The notes under the pieces are model-generated. The model was not told the origin of the DNA. It ran no database searches and saw only the letters and a program-made list of their open reading frames with translations. Shown piece by piece: positions 8,311 through 16,488 of a stretch of 64,000 nucleotides of DNA. A program made the position numbers and the translations under genes. The DNA lies in contig NZ_JBHRWV010000007.1 of NCBI RefSeq assembly GCF_042648145.1, positions 186,001 to 250,000 of the forward strand, in the 5' to 3' direction. Origin of the DNA: Salinicoccus sesuvii (GTDB taxonomy: Bacteria > Bacillota > Bacilli > Staphylococcales > Salinicoccaceae). Positions within the stretch are counted from its first letter, which is position 1; every line of letters starts with the position of its first letter.

Positions 8311-8768
8311 GGCTGTTGCTTTAGTGCGTCGACGACTTGACCTCTGTTGAACGCAATACGCTCGTAGTAAACTCCGGTCTTATCTAGAAGCTCAATTGCA
8401 TAAGGATGGTTTTTATAGTCCTCAGCGTAGTATATGTAGTGTATACCTGCTTGTATCAGCGATTTTGTACAGTGTACGCAAGGGAAATGTGTGACGTATA
8501 TGCTTGCCCCTTCTGTTGAAACACCGAATTTCGAGCACTGAAGTAGCGCGTTAATTTCTGCGTGAATCGTCCGAATACAGTGCTTTCCTTCAATTAGACA
8601 CCCGACATCGATACAATGAGCTTCTCCTGAAACGGAACCATTATACCCACCAGCGATCACTCGATTATCTTTAACTATGGTTGCGCCTACTTTGAGGCGC
8701 TCGCACGTGGAACGCAGACTCAGCAGATGACTTTGTGCTAAAAAGTACTGATGCCAATCAATTCTCAT
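8307..8768 (-). CDS. comEB: ComEB / dCMP deaminase family protein
   Basis: 153 residues with the zinc-dependent cytidine/deoxycytidylate deaminase signature: IHAEINAL (zinc His and proton-shuttling Glu) and FPCVHC (two zinc cysteines). dCMP deaminase makes dUMP for thymidylate synthesis; in the comE operon the enzyme is not needed for transformation itself. Two in-frame ATG codons lie further upstream, but the ATG at 8768 has a GAGGAGGG ribosome site 6-8 bases away, whereas the first one has none at a usable distance. It overlaps comEC and follows comEA. Confidence 0.94.
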   Translation of the reverse strand: MRIDWHQYFLAQSHLLSLRSTCERLKVGATIVKDNRVIAGGYNGSVSGEAHCIDVGCLIEGKHCIRTIHAEINALLQCSKFGVSTEGASIYVTHFPCVHCTKSLIQAGIHYIYYAEDYKNHPYAIELLDKTGVYYERIAFNRGQVVDALKQQP

Positions 8769-8785
8769 GTTCACCCTCCTCTTCA

Positions 8786-9415
8786 TCATTCATCTATTGT
8801 AATATAAGGCTCCAAACTTTCATATGTTTTGTCTCCGATACCAGAGATATTCTTGATGTCTTCGGTTTTCATGAATAACCCATTTTCTTCTCTATAGTTG
8901 ATAAAAAGTTGAGCTTTTTTCTCACCAATACCGTTTAGTGTCATCAGTTCTTCCATCGTCGCAGTATTGATATTTATCTTCGTTTCATCCGAATCGCTTT
9001 CTCTTACTGAACCTGGCGTATCTAGCGTATCAACTACCTCACCCGTTCGCGGGATGTATATCACCATCTCATCAACAACTTTCATCGACTGATTGACTGT
9101 AAGTAGATCCGCTTCTGGTTGAAGCTGAGCCATCTCGATTACATTTTTGACACGCGCATCAGCGGGAAGTTCAAAGACACCGGGATACTTGACTGCACCC
9201 TTCACCTCGACAAAAATACTTGTCTCTCGGGCATTCTCGACAGATTCTTCCTCATCTACAGAAGGAAGTCCATACATCTCTTCCGGCTCATGAGCCATTA
9301 CTTCAACCGCTCCTTTTGGTGAGAACAAAAAGAATAACAATACCAGAGATGCCAATGCCCCTGCACTAACGATTATGAAACGGTATTTTTGCCAGATGGC
9401 CGTCAAATCTGTCAC
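8786..9415 (-). CDS. comEA: Competence DNA receptor ComEA
   Basis: 209 residues. One N-terminal membrane anchor (about residues 12-32), a linker, a SLBB-type domain (VEVKGAVKYPGVFEL), a second low-complexity acidic linker and a C-terminal tandem helix-hairpin-helix DNA-binding domain (ININTATMEELMTLNGIG). It binds incoming double-stranded DNA at the cell surface and hands it to ComEC. The start is GTG at 9415 with AGGAGG 7 bases upstream. First gene of the comE operon, read from a promoter in 9416-9510 that I cannot place firmly. Confidence 0.95.
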   Translation of the reverse strand: MTDLTAIWQKYRFIIVSAGALASLVLLFFLFSPKGAVEVMAHEPEEMYGLPSVDEEESVENARETSIFVEVKGAVKYPGVFELPADARVKNVIEMAQLQPEADLLTVNQSMKVVDEMVIYIPRTGEVVDTLDTPGSVRESDSDETKININTATMEELMTLNGIGEKKAQLFINYREENGLFMKTEDIKNISGIGDKTYESLEPYITIDE

Positions 9416-9510
9416 GACAATTCCTCCTAAAAAACTCTCTTTCTTTATATATGGAGTAAAATGACGATTTTGATTTTTTCTTTGATAAATAAATAATAAA
9501 ACTCGAGAAA

Positions 9511-9540
9511 TAAAAATGACCTGACTGATTGAGTCAGATC
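9511..9540 (-). terminator. Terminator of the rsfS/methyltransferase operon
   Basis: A 9-bp stem GATCTGACT / AGTCAGGTC (one T-G pair), loop of 5, followed on the minus strand by ATTTTTATTT. It separates the yqe operon from comEA. Confidence 0.88.
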
Positions 9541-9544
9541 ACTT

Positions 9545-10279
9545 CTACTTTTTAAGGACATAAAATACCCTCTCACATACTTCAGTAACAGGGTTGTCTC
9601 TGTTAAAGTCACTGAATGCAGCATCAATGATAAAGCCAGACTGACTAATCATTTGAAGCATTTCCATGTGTGTATAGGTACGTTGGTGATGGGTCTCTTC
9701 AATTTTTCGATAGAGACCTGAATCAGCATTATCTTCAACAAAGAATGTCATATCATGGATTACAGACAGTGGGGCTTCCCCTTGCAACGCATGCCAGATA
9801 TAAGTGATGTGTTCTGTCTCATCACTGTAGGTGATGTCATCGAAGTCGTTATTCATCTTGAACACACTATGAATGTCAAAAATGAATATACCGCCGGGAT
9901 TCAGATGATTATATACTCCCTTTAGTACTTGAAGCACTTCTTCAGGGGTGCTACAGTAATTGAGAACATCCACGGTAGCAGTAACCATATCAAATGAATG
10001 GTCCAGTTTGAAGTCACGCATATCCCCTTGGATATAGTCAATATTCGGTGAGACATTCTTGCGTGCGACATCGAGCATCAAGTTCGAATGATCCATGGCG
10101 GTGACGCTATCGAACTGGAGCTGATGCGTCAGCCGGCCCGTCCCGCAGCCGATATCAAGGACTGATTTTTTGTCGACTCCATAGTGATTGATGATATCAA
10201 GCCAAAGAGTGTAGGGGATATCGTATGTCAGCTCATCGTAGTAATGACTGAAAAGCTGGTAGGTCGGGCTAGACTTCAA
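9545..10279 (-). CDS. Class I SAM-dependent methyltransferase (YqeM-like)
   Basis: 244 residues. The SAM-binding glycine-rich loop VLDIGCGTGRLT is at about residues 39-50, followed by the conserved acidic motif II (TAMDHSNLMLD) and a GDMRDF segment. Homologues occupy this place next to rsfS in Bacillus and Staphylococcus; their substrate is not known. There is no ATG near the domain start: an ATG further upstream lies within rsfS coding sequence, so a TTG at 10279, with GGTGAG about 5 bases upstream and overlapping the rsfS stop, is the likely start. That start choice is an inference. Confidence 0.88.
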   Translation of the reverse strand: MKSSPTYQLFSHYYDELTYDIPYTLWLDIINHYGVDKKSVLDIGCGTGRLTHQLQFDSVTAMDHSNLMLDVARKNVSPNIDYIQGDMRDFKLDHSFDMVTATVDVLNYCSTPEEVLQVLKGVYNHLNPGGIFIFDIHSVFKMNNDFDDITYSDETEHITYIWHALQGEAPLSVIHDMTFFVEDNADSGLYRKIEETHHQRTYTHMEMLQMISQSGFIIDAAFSDFNRDNPVTEVCERVFYVLKK

Positions 10280-10604
10280 CGCGCTCACCGTACTTGAACA
10301 GACGTTCAAGGTTGTAGTATTCACGCTCTGGCTTGTGGAAGACGTGGACGACAACGTTGTTAACATCTATAAGTACCCATTTGGCCTCTCTATAACCTTC
10401 GACCAAGTACTCCATCTCGCGCTCCTTGCAGAAGTCCATGACTTCGTCAGCTATCGCCTGCACTTGTCTATCAGAGTTGCCGTGGCAGATTAGATAGCAG
10501 TCTGTGACACTACTTGTTTCTTTAACATCAAATTTCATAATTTCTTCAGCACGTTTATTATCACATGCTTCGACCAGAAGATCGACTAGTTGTTCTGTAT
10601 TCAT
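10269..10604 (-). CDS. rsfS: Ribosomal silencing factor RsfS
   Basis: 111 residues, matching the family size. RsfS binds uL14 on the large subunit and blocks joining to the 30S when nutrients fall. The conserved VTDCYLICHGNSDRQVQA and EGYREAKWVLIDV segments are present. It lies between yqeK (gap of 4 bases) and the methyltransferase (overlap). Confidence 0.97.
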   Translation of the reverse strand: MNTEQLVDLLVEACDNKRAEEIMKFDVKETSSVTDCYLICHGNSDRQVQAIADEVMDFCKEREMEYLVEGYREAKWVLIDVNNVVVHVFHKPEREYYNLERLFKYGERVEV

Positions 10605-10608
10605 ACAG

Positions 10609-11178
10609 TCACTCCTTAACCATATTGTAGTAGTTCAAGCACTCTAGTGTTCTACGATATACAGCACGGTCCTTTGAGACCAGGTGAAGTATGTTCGCTT
10701 TAGTAATTTCGTATACTGCTTTATCCAGGTTCTGTATCTCAAAGACAATATCTCTTATTCTATCAACACCTGGTTGTGTGCGTTCAGGTTCTATATAGTC
10801 GGCAACATAGATGATTTTCTCATTGAGGGACATCTGGCTTCTGCCGGTAGTATGGTGCATGATTGCATTAAATATTTCTTCATCAGCTACCCCGTGCTCC
10901 TCACGCATTTTGACTGCTGCCACAGGACCGTGAAGGACCTCACTTTTATACTCTAAAAGCTCAGGATCAAGTTTATAGCGCGTTACATATTGATACATCT
11001 CACTAAGTTCATCATACTTTGAAAAATCATGGAGCATTCCGGCCAAAAAGCACTTGTTCTTGTCACCACCGTAAATTTCTGCCATGTCCATTGCAGTTTC
11101 TGCGACACGTTTCGAATGTCTGTAGCGCTTTTCAGGCAATTTATCCTCTGCCAGTTTGATGGCTGATTTATGCTTCAT
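10609..11178 (-). CDS. yqeK: Symmetrical Ap4A hydrolase / HD-domain protein YqeK
   Basis: 189 residues with an HD-domain: RHSKRV (first His), GMLHDFSKY (HD pair), and IMHHTTG and IIYVADYIEP further on. Members of the YqeK family hydrolyse diadenosine tetraphosphate symmetrically to two ADP, with iron at the HD site. The gene overlaps nadD by 11 bases and precedes rsfS, the fixed order in Firmicutes. Confidence 0.95.
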   Translation of the reverse strand: MKHKSAIKLAEDKLPEKRYRHSKRVAETAMDMAEIYGGDKNKCFLAGMLHDFSKYDELSEMYQYVTRYKLDPELLEYKSEVLHGPVAAVKMREEHGVADEEIFNAIMHHTTGRSQMSLNEKIIYVADYIEPERTQPGVDRIRDIVFEIQNLDKAVYEITKANILHLVSKDRAVYRRTLECLNYYNMVKE

Positions 11179-11731
11179 ACAGGTGATTCTCCTTTATATA
11201 CTGGTATACTTCAGGATCGAGCTGATGTCTGACTTCCGTCCCATTCCTGATACGCTGTCTGATTACAGTAGACGAAATTTCAAGTACGGGCTGGCTGATT
11301 GTAATGAAACGCTCATCTTGTACAACCGAGTCAGAATACCGGTCCATCACTACAAAGCTTAGCATCTTCAAGAGTTCATCATGGCGATACCATTTCTCGA
11401 AACTTCTATACTGATCGGTTCCAATCAGGAAATAAAGCGTATCATTTGGATACTTTGTCTTTAGGTGAACAGCCGTATCATAAGTGTAGCTAACACCCTT
11501 TTGCGACATTTCCCATGTATCTATCTCGATAAAATCATAATTCCCAACAGCATACTCGAGCATCTTTAGACGATGGTGGTCACTCGACGGCATATCCACC
11601 TTTAATGGCGACTGTTTGGCGGGTATACAGATTATTTTATCCAAGCCCAGTGCAATATATGCTTCCACGAGGGCGTGTACGTGACCTGGATGAACAGGAT
11701 CGAAAGTCCCGCCAAAAAGACCTATCTTCAT
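11168..11731 (-). CDS. nadD: Nicotinate-nucleotide adenylyltransferase
   Basis: 187 residues. N-terminal nucleotidyltransferase signature GLFGGTFDPVHPGHVH (HXGH motif) and C-terminal SSTVIRQRI, which is the ISST(X)IR motif. It adenylates nicotinate mononucleotide to deamido-NAD, the shared step of NAD synthesis and salvage. Overlaps yhbY by 4 bases (ATGA type). Confidence 0.97.
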   Translation of the reverse strand: MKIGLFGGTFDPVHPGHVHALVEAYIALGLDKIICIPAKQSPLKVDMPSSDHHRLKMLEYAVGNYDFIEIDTWEMSQKGVSYTYDTAVHLKTKYPNDTLYFLIGTDQYRSFEKWYRHDELLKMLSFVVMDRYSDSVVQDERFITISQPVLEISSTVIRQRIRNGTEVRHQLDPEVYQYIKENHLYEA

Positions 11732-12024
11732 GACAGGTCAATCTTTTTATTTTCTTTAGATTCTCTATAAAGAATTATCGTATTACCGATAACTGTAACA
11801 ATATGGCCGTTCGTCCCTTCGCTGATTTGTTGGGCAACCGAATCTTTGTCTTCGAGACAATTTTGAAGAATGGATATCTTGATCAGTTCCCTCTTCTCCA
11901 GTACGTCATCGATCTGTTCAATGAAATTGTCGTTGACGCCATTCTTTCCAACCTGGAAAATCGGGTTGAGATGATGTGCTTTAGATTTTAGCTGCTTCAC
12001 CTGACGTGAAGTTAATTTATTCAT
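11728..12024 (-). CDS. yhbY: Ribosome assembly RNA-binding protein YhbY
   Basis: 98 residues of the CRM domain family. Starts with LTSRQVKQLKSKAHHLNPIFQVGKNG and carries the GxxG-type RNA-binding loop region. It associates with the large-subunit precursor. Overlaps aroE and nadD by 4 bases on each side, showing tight translational coupling. Confidence 0.96.
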   Translation of the reverse strand: MNKLTSRQVKQLKSKAHHLNPIFQVGKNGVNDNFIEQIDDVLEKRELIKISILQNCLEDKDSVAQQISEGTNGHIVTVIGNTIILYRESKENKKIDLS

Positions 12025-12830
12025 GATTTACCTCCGATATGTGCGTTGTATTTAGCATTCACTGCGCCGACATCCCCCTGCTCCCCTGTCCATAGCGTAT
12101 AGGCATCCATGGCTTGATGGATGAGCATTGGTATACCGTTTATATAATTGCTTTCTGAAAAATATTCGAGAAACTTTGTCTTCTTGGGTTGATAAATCAA
12201 ATCCACTCCAAGTGTATCTTCGGAGATTATTGATCTTGGAATGTTCATTTCCTCAAACAGATCCTCGTACTTCATACCGACCGGTGTGGTATTGATAATG
12301 GCATCGTAAGATTCAGTATCGGAAAGATCTGAAACAAGTAATGCTTTGAAATCGCTTGTTTTAAAAACTTGAAAACTCTCCATGCGCCGGGCAGCGATTG
12401 TCACATTATCACCATTGTTTACATGGGCCCTGTGAACTGCTTTGGCGGCACCACCGGCACCGATAATCAATATATGTCTCTCCGCTTTGCCAAACGCATG
12501 GTTAAATGCATCAAGATAACCTGTGACGTCTGTATTGTAGCCGGTTAGTACGTCTCCATCAACCAACACTGTGTTCACGGCCCCAATCTTTTCTGCATCA
12601 GTATCTACGTGGTCTAGATGTGCGATAATTTTTTCTTTATGCGGAATCGTCACATTAAAACCATCAAGCCCATTCGATCTGATAATTTCTCTTATATCCG
12701 AGAGCTGATCAGGAAGGATCTCAATCGCTGAATAATGGTCCGCCGTACCTTTAGCTTCGAAGTTGGCACTGTGTATAAGCGGAGAAAGTGTATGCGAAAT
12801 CGGATACCCTATCACTGCATATCTACCCAT
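12021..12830 (-). CDS. aroE: Shikimate dehydrogenase
   Basis: 269 residues. AroE reduces 3-dehydroshikimate to shikimate with NADPH in the aromatic amino acid pathway. Seen: substrate-binding YPISHTLSP and NVTIPHKE (catalytic Lys), TDVTGY (Asp), and the NADP loop IIGAGGAAKAV with ARR after it. Two adjacent ATGs exist (12833 and 12830); the second has the better spacing from the GGAGG site. The start overlaps the yqeH stop. Confidence 0.96.
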   Translation of the reverse strand: MGRYAVIGYPISHTLSPLIHSANFEAKGTADHYSAIEILPDQLSDIREIIRSNGLDGFNVTIPHKEKIIAHLDHVDTDAEKIGAVNTVLVDGDVLTGYNTDVTGYLDAFNHAFGKAERHILIIGAGGAAKAVHRAHVNNGDNVTIAARRMESFQVFKTSDFKALLVSDLSDTESYDAIINTTPVGMKYEDLFEEMNIPRSIISEDTLGVDLIYQPKKTKFLEYFSESNYINGIPMLIHQAMDAYTLWTGEQGDVGAVNAKYNAHIGGKS

Positions 12831-13936
12831 CATTGCCCTCCCTTAAAGATTGTCGGACGCAGCGTGACATCGATCCCCTTTGGTACTCTGACCACTACTT
12901 GTGCCCCAGCTCCAGCACGGATGAATGCGAGTCCACTAATCGAAATATCGCTGTCTTCTTCAATATTGTAAGAAAACACTTCATAATCTTCACTCAAGTA
13001 CGGCTTGGATATTTCAGGTGGTGCTAGAAGTGTATTGAAATGTTTATCGTAGAAATCATCCGCTTTTTCCGTCTTGGTCCGATGGATATTAAGTGCATGG
13101 TTGGCGTAGACGACAAAACTGTTTCTGCCACCCTCCACAAAATCCATTCTGGCAAGGTTTGAGATGAACAGTGTTTGCGGTGCTTCAAGCTGGAACGTTT
13201 TAGATTTTATTTCCTTAGTCGGCGAGATGAATTTTAAGTTCTCTGACTCCACATAGTGCGCCATCTGTGATTCCATAACAACACCAGGTGTATCATAGAT
13301 AAACGCATTATCATCCAGCGGGATATCAATGAGGTCAAGCGTAGTACCTGGAAATCTACTGGTCGTAATAACTTCCTTATCCCCTGATGTATTCTCTATC
13401 AATCGATTGATTAGCGTCGATTTACCTACGTTTGTCGTACCTACAACATAGATATCTTTGCCGTTCGAGTAATGCGAAAGCTTGTTAACAAGCGTTTCCA
13501 TACCTTCATTTTTCATAGCACTCACGACAACAGTGTCAATGGCTTTGATGCCAGCCTCACTAAGCATCTGCTTCGCTCTGTGGACGATGCGACTGCGATT
13601 AACGGACTTCGGCAGGAGATCAATCTTGTTGATGACTGCAACGACATTTTTGTCTCCGACGATTCTATTGAATGCAGGAATCAGACTACCATGGAAATCG
13701 AACACATCGATAACTTTAACGATTAGTCCATCCGTTTCGTACAGTGCATTAAGCATGGTCAGGAACTCACCAGAATCGATGTCTATGTCCATGACTTCGT
13801 TGTAGTGTTTCAGCCGATAGCATCGTTTACATATCGGATTTTCTTTGTCCATACCACTTGCCGGTATAAAGCCCGGTTTATTTTTATCTTCAGATTGCAG
13901 TTCCGCACCACAACCGATACATTTTATTGCTTCCAA
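12830..13936 (-). CDS. yqeH: Ribosome biogenesis GTPase YqeH
   Basis: 368 residues. An N-terminal zinc finger (CIGC ... CKRC) is followed by a circularly permuted GTPase: G4 NKIDLLP comes before the P-loop GTTNVGKST and G3 DTPG. YqeH is needed for 30S assembly. The start is TTG with a G-rich ribosome site about 7 bases upstream; no ATG is available near the zinc finger. Three bases separate it from yqeG. Confidence 0.96.
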   Translation of the reverse strand: MEAIKCIGCGAELQSEDKNKPGFIPASGMDKENPICKRCYRLKHYNEVMDIDIDSGEFLTMLNALYETDGLIVKVIDVFDFHGSLIPAFNRIVGDKNVVAVINKIDLLPKSVNRSRIVHRAKQMLSEAGIKAIDTVVVSAMKNEGMETLVNKLSHYSNGKDIYVVGTTNVGKSTLINRLIENTSGDKEVITTSRFPGTTLDLIDIPLDDNAFIYDTPGVVMESQMAHYVESENLKFISPTKEIKSKTFQLEAPQTLFISNLARMDFVEGGRNSFVVYANHALNIHRTKTEKADDFYDKHFNTLLAPPEISKPYLSEDYEVFSYNIEEDSDISISGLAFIRAGAGAQVVVRVPKGIDVTLRPTIFKGGQ

Positions 13937-13939
13937 ATA

Positions 13940-14464
13940 TTAGTCCCCCCACTGGATTAGACCTTTCCGGTCAAAGTAATTCATAAGAATCCGCTCGATT
14001 TTTCTATTAACAATTGTCGCCCACCCATCCTTACTTTTGACTGGCAAAACGAGAACGCTCTTCAAACCGACACGGTTGGCGCCGAAAACATCTGTCATGA
14101 GTTGGTCACCGATCATCACTGTCTCATCTTTGTTTTCGTCCATCATTGCTACAGCCTTTTTGTAGGCACTACCGAGCGGCTTTCTTGCTCTGAAGATATA
14201 TTCGATGTCATGGGGATCGCAGAAATTGCCGACTCTGTTCCTGCTGCCATTAGACACGATTGTCACCTTGATACCATTTTCATTCATCATTTTGAACCAC
14301 TTGAGTACACTTTCATTTGCGTCCGGTTCATCATAGCCTACAAGTGTATTATCGAGATCCGTAATGACAGCTTTTATGCCACGATCCTTGAGATACTGTG
14401 GTGTAATGCTATGGAATTCTCTGAAATAGTCACTCGGTAGAAAGTATTTTTCTAGCACTTTCAA
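13940..14464 (-). CDS. yqeG: YqeG family HAD phosphatase
   Basis: 174 residues. HAD motifs: DLDNTL (nucleophile Asp and acid-base Asp), VSNGS (motif II) and GDQLMTD (motif III), with a Lys in ARKPLG. The family is related to phosphatidylglycerophosphate phosphatases; the B. subtilis substrate is not settled. A GTG three codons upstream lies inside the AGGAG ribosome site, so the TTG at 14464, 8 bases from it, is the more likely start and aligns with the family N-terminus. First gene of the yqe operon. Confidence 0.92.
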   Translation of the reverse strand: MKVLEKYFLPSDYFREFHSITPQYLKDRGIKAVITDLDNTLVGYDEPDANESVLKWFKMMNENGIKVTIVSNGSRNRVGNFCDPHDIEYIFRARKPLGSAYKKAVAMMDENKDETVMIGDQLMTDVFGANRVGLKSVLVLPVKSKDGWATIVNRKIERILMNYFDRKGLIQWGD

Positions 14465-14501
14465 TATACGCACTCCTAATGAGTTTTTTTATATTTTACC
14501 A

Positions 14502-14535
14502 CAAAAAGAAAAGCCCCTTAAAGATTAAGGCGCTT
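14502..14535 (-). terminator. Terminator after the 32-residue ORF and mtnN operon
   Basis: An 11-bp stem with one mismatch (AAGCGCCTTAA / TTAAGGGGCTT) and a 3-base loop is followed on the minus strand by TTCTTTTTG. A possible -10 (TAAAAT) for yqeG lies just downstream. Confidence 0.85.
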
Positions 14536-14541
14536 TTTGGG

Positions 14542-14640
14542 TTATTCATTGATTTCATTATCCTCAACATCAGTATCATTATAGATGAGAAAACCGATAA
14601 CGACTGTAATGACGATTGAAAAGATCATAAGAACAAGCAT
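14542..14640 (-). CDS. 32-residue single-pass membrane peptide, unknown
   Basis: Translation gives a hydrophobic stretch (MLVLMIFSIVITVVIGFLIY) followed by the acidic tail NDTDVEDNEINE. The ATG is preceded by GGAGGGG at 7 bases, among the better ribosome sites in the window. It sits 16 bases after mtnN and ends just before a terminator, so it would be the last gene of the mtnN operon. The topology predicts an outside N-terminus or a small signal-anchored peptide with an acidic cytoplasmic tail. I do not recognise the family. Support is ribosome site, placement and composition. Confidence 0.6.
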   Translation of the reverse strand: MLVLMIFSIVITVVIGFLIYNDTDVEDNEINE

Positions 14641-14656
14641 GCTTTTCCCCTCCAGA

Positions 14657-15358
14657 TTACAAATCCTTCAATAATGATTTTACAACTTCCGATGAATGAA
14701 CACAAGCTTTGGATAGAAATTCTTCGTAAGTCATATCCGCTGTGTCATCCGCCTTATCGGAAATCGAACGAATGATGACAAATGGAGTGGAGTACTGATA
14801 ACAAGTCTGGGCGATGGCCGCAGATTCCATATCTACAGCATAAGCGTTTCTGAAATTGCGAATGATTACGTCTTTTTGTTCCTTGCTGCTGACGAACGAA
14901 TCGCCACTGACGATGAGGCCGCCATGTCCACTAACATCTGGATTATCGGATATTGCTTCCAACGATAGTTTCACAAGCCCTTTATCAGCGATATAAAATT
15001 TTGGCATGCCCGGCACCTGTCCAAGTTCGTATCCGAACTCCACTGCATCCACATCGTGATGGAGTACAGAGGTGCTGACAACCATATCCGTCACTTGGAG
15101 TGCATCCGACAGTCCGCCGGCCACTCCAGTATTAATGATGATACGGACATAATAACGTTCCAGCAAAAGTGCTGTAATCATACTTGCATTAACTTTACCG
15201 ATGCCGCTTTCGACCAGTACTACATCCTGGCCCTCGAGTTTACCTTGGTACACCTTTGCATGTGCAAGTGAGTCTGTTGATTCGACATCCATCCACTCCA
15301 AGAGGATATCTATTTCAGATTTCATAGCACCGATGATACCGATGACACCCTTAGTCAA
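14657..15358 (-). CDS. mtnN: 5'-methylthioadenosine / S-adenosylhomocysteine nucleosidase
   Basis: 233 residues. The enzyme cleaves adenine from MTA and SAH, recycling products of SAM use. Family segments: GIIGAM at the N-terminus, GVAGGL, GDSFV, VDMESAAIAQ and ISDKAD (catalytic Asp). The start is TTG at 15358, overlapping the greA stop, without a clear ribosome site. The first ATG in frame would remove the first beta strand, so coupling to greA is assumed. Confidence 0.94.
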   Translation of the reverse strand: MTKGVIGIIGAMKSEIDILLEWMDVESTDSLAHAKVYQGKLEGQDVVLVESGIGKVNASMITALLLERYYVRIIINTGVAGGLSDALQVTDMVVSTSVLHHDVDAVEFGYELGQVPGMPKFYIADKGLVKLSLEAISDNPDVSGHGGLIVSGDSFVSSKEQKDVIIRNFRNAYAVDMESAAIAQTCYQYSTPFVIIRSISDKADDTADMTYEEFLSKACVHSSEVVKSLLKDL

Positions 15359-15827
15359 TGGAAACGATTTCTACTTTCATGTCATTGCCATTCGGGAGCG
15401 GAACGTTAACTGAATCATTGAGTCTTGCACCGAGAAGTGATTTAGCGATTGGGGATTCGTTTGAGATTTTTCCTTCAAATGGATCTGCTTCTGCACTACC
15501 GACAATTTGATATGTTTCCTGGTCACCATCAGGCAGTTCTTTAAATGTTACAGTTTTACCAATCTGCACACTGTTATTGTCATTGCTGTCTTCGATGATT
15601 TTAGCATGACGAATCATGTCCTCAATCTTTGTAATTTCTTGTTCCACAAAGCCTTGTTCGTCTTTCGCAGCATCGTACTCAGAGTTTTCTGAGAGATCGC
15701 CGAAGCTTCTTGCTACTTTTATTTTTTCTACAACTTCAGGACGTTTGACAGTTCTAAGGTGCTCTAATTCTTCCTGCAGTTGTTCATATCCACTCTGTGT
15801 CATTGGGAATTCTTTTTGCATATCCAT
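15351..15827 (-). CDS. greA: Transcription elongation factor GreA
   Basis: 158 residues: N-terminal coiled coil with the acidic tip (SENSEYDAAKDEQ) and a C-terminal FKBP-like domain (PIAKSLLGARLND). GreA stimulates RNA cleavage by backtracked RNA polymerase. AGGAG lies 4 bases before the chosen ATG; a second ATG two codons on is possible. Lies between udk and mtnN. Confidence 0.97.
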   Translation of the reverse strand: MDMQKEFPMTQSGYEQLQEELEHLRTVKRPEVVEKIKVARSFGDLSENSEYDAAKDEQGFVEQEITKIEDMIRHAKIIEDSNDNNSVQIGKTVTFKELPDGDQETYQIVGSAEADPFEGKISNESPIAKSLLGARLNDSVNVPLPNGNDMKVEIVSID

Positions 15828-15867
15828 CGTACTCCTTTGTGGTTTAGTAAAGTATACTCCAAGTTGC

Positions 15868-16488
15868 TTATGCGTCGAGCAGTGTGCGAATCTTAGTTGT
15901 AATGAGGTCTATCGCTACATTGTTCTCCCCACCCTCAGGGATGATGACATCACTAAACCGTTTAGTCGGTTCAATGAACTGAAGATGCATGGGCCGAACG
16001 ACGCTCAAATACTGATTGATAACCGAATCCATTGTGCGTCCACGCTTCTCAATATCCCGTTGTAAACGCCTAAGGATGCGGATATCTGAATCGGTGTCCA
16101 CATAAAGTTTGACATCCATTAAGTTTCGGAGCTTTTCATTCTCCAAAGCGAAGATACCTTCCAAAATGATGACATCTTTCGGTTCCACTTCTATTGTTTC
16201 TTCACTTCTTGTGTGGATTTCATAGTTGTATGTAGGAATTTCCACTGCCTGACGGCTAATTAGCTGCCGTATATGGGCAATTAGCAAATCATTATCGAAG
16301 GCAAAAGGATGATCGTAATTGGTACGCAACCTCTCCTCGAACGTCTTATCGCTCTGATCTTTATAATAGTAGTCTTGCTCGATCAGAACAACACTGTGAC
16401 CATCGAGCGCTTCCATGATCTTACGTGTAACCGAAGTCTTGCCGGACCCGGATCCTCCAGCTATACCTATGACTGTTGGTCTTTTCAT
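15868..16488 (-). CDS. udk: Uridine kinase
   Basis: 206 residues. P-loop GIAGGSGSGKTSV at residues 8-20, EQDYYYKDQ, and EGIFALE. Phosphorylates uridine and cytidine in pyrimidine salvage. Overlaps trmR by 4 bases. Confidence 0.96.
   Translation of the reverse strand: MKRPTVIGIAGGSGSGKTSVTRKIMEALDGHSVVLIEQDYYYKDQSDKTFEERLRTNYDHPFAFDNDLLIAHIRQLISRQAVEIPTYNYEIHTRSEETIEVEPKDVIILEGIFALENEKLRNLMDVKLYVDTDSDIRILRRLQRDIEKRGRTMDSVINQYLSVVRPMHLQFIEPTKRFSDVIIPEGGENNVAIDLITTKIRTLLDA

Noticed and set aside
9420..9510. ComK or SigH competence box upstream of comEA
   Set aside because: The region is AT-rich with AAAA and TTTT runs, but the AAAA-N5-TTTT pair spacing is not met and I cannot define a SigH site.
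9511..9540. Palindromes as CRISPR or mobile-element repeats
   Set aside because: All inverted repeats seen are single copies followed by U-tracts or placed after stop codons, fitting terminators; no repeated spacer-repeat unit or transposase gene was found.
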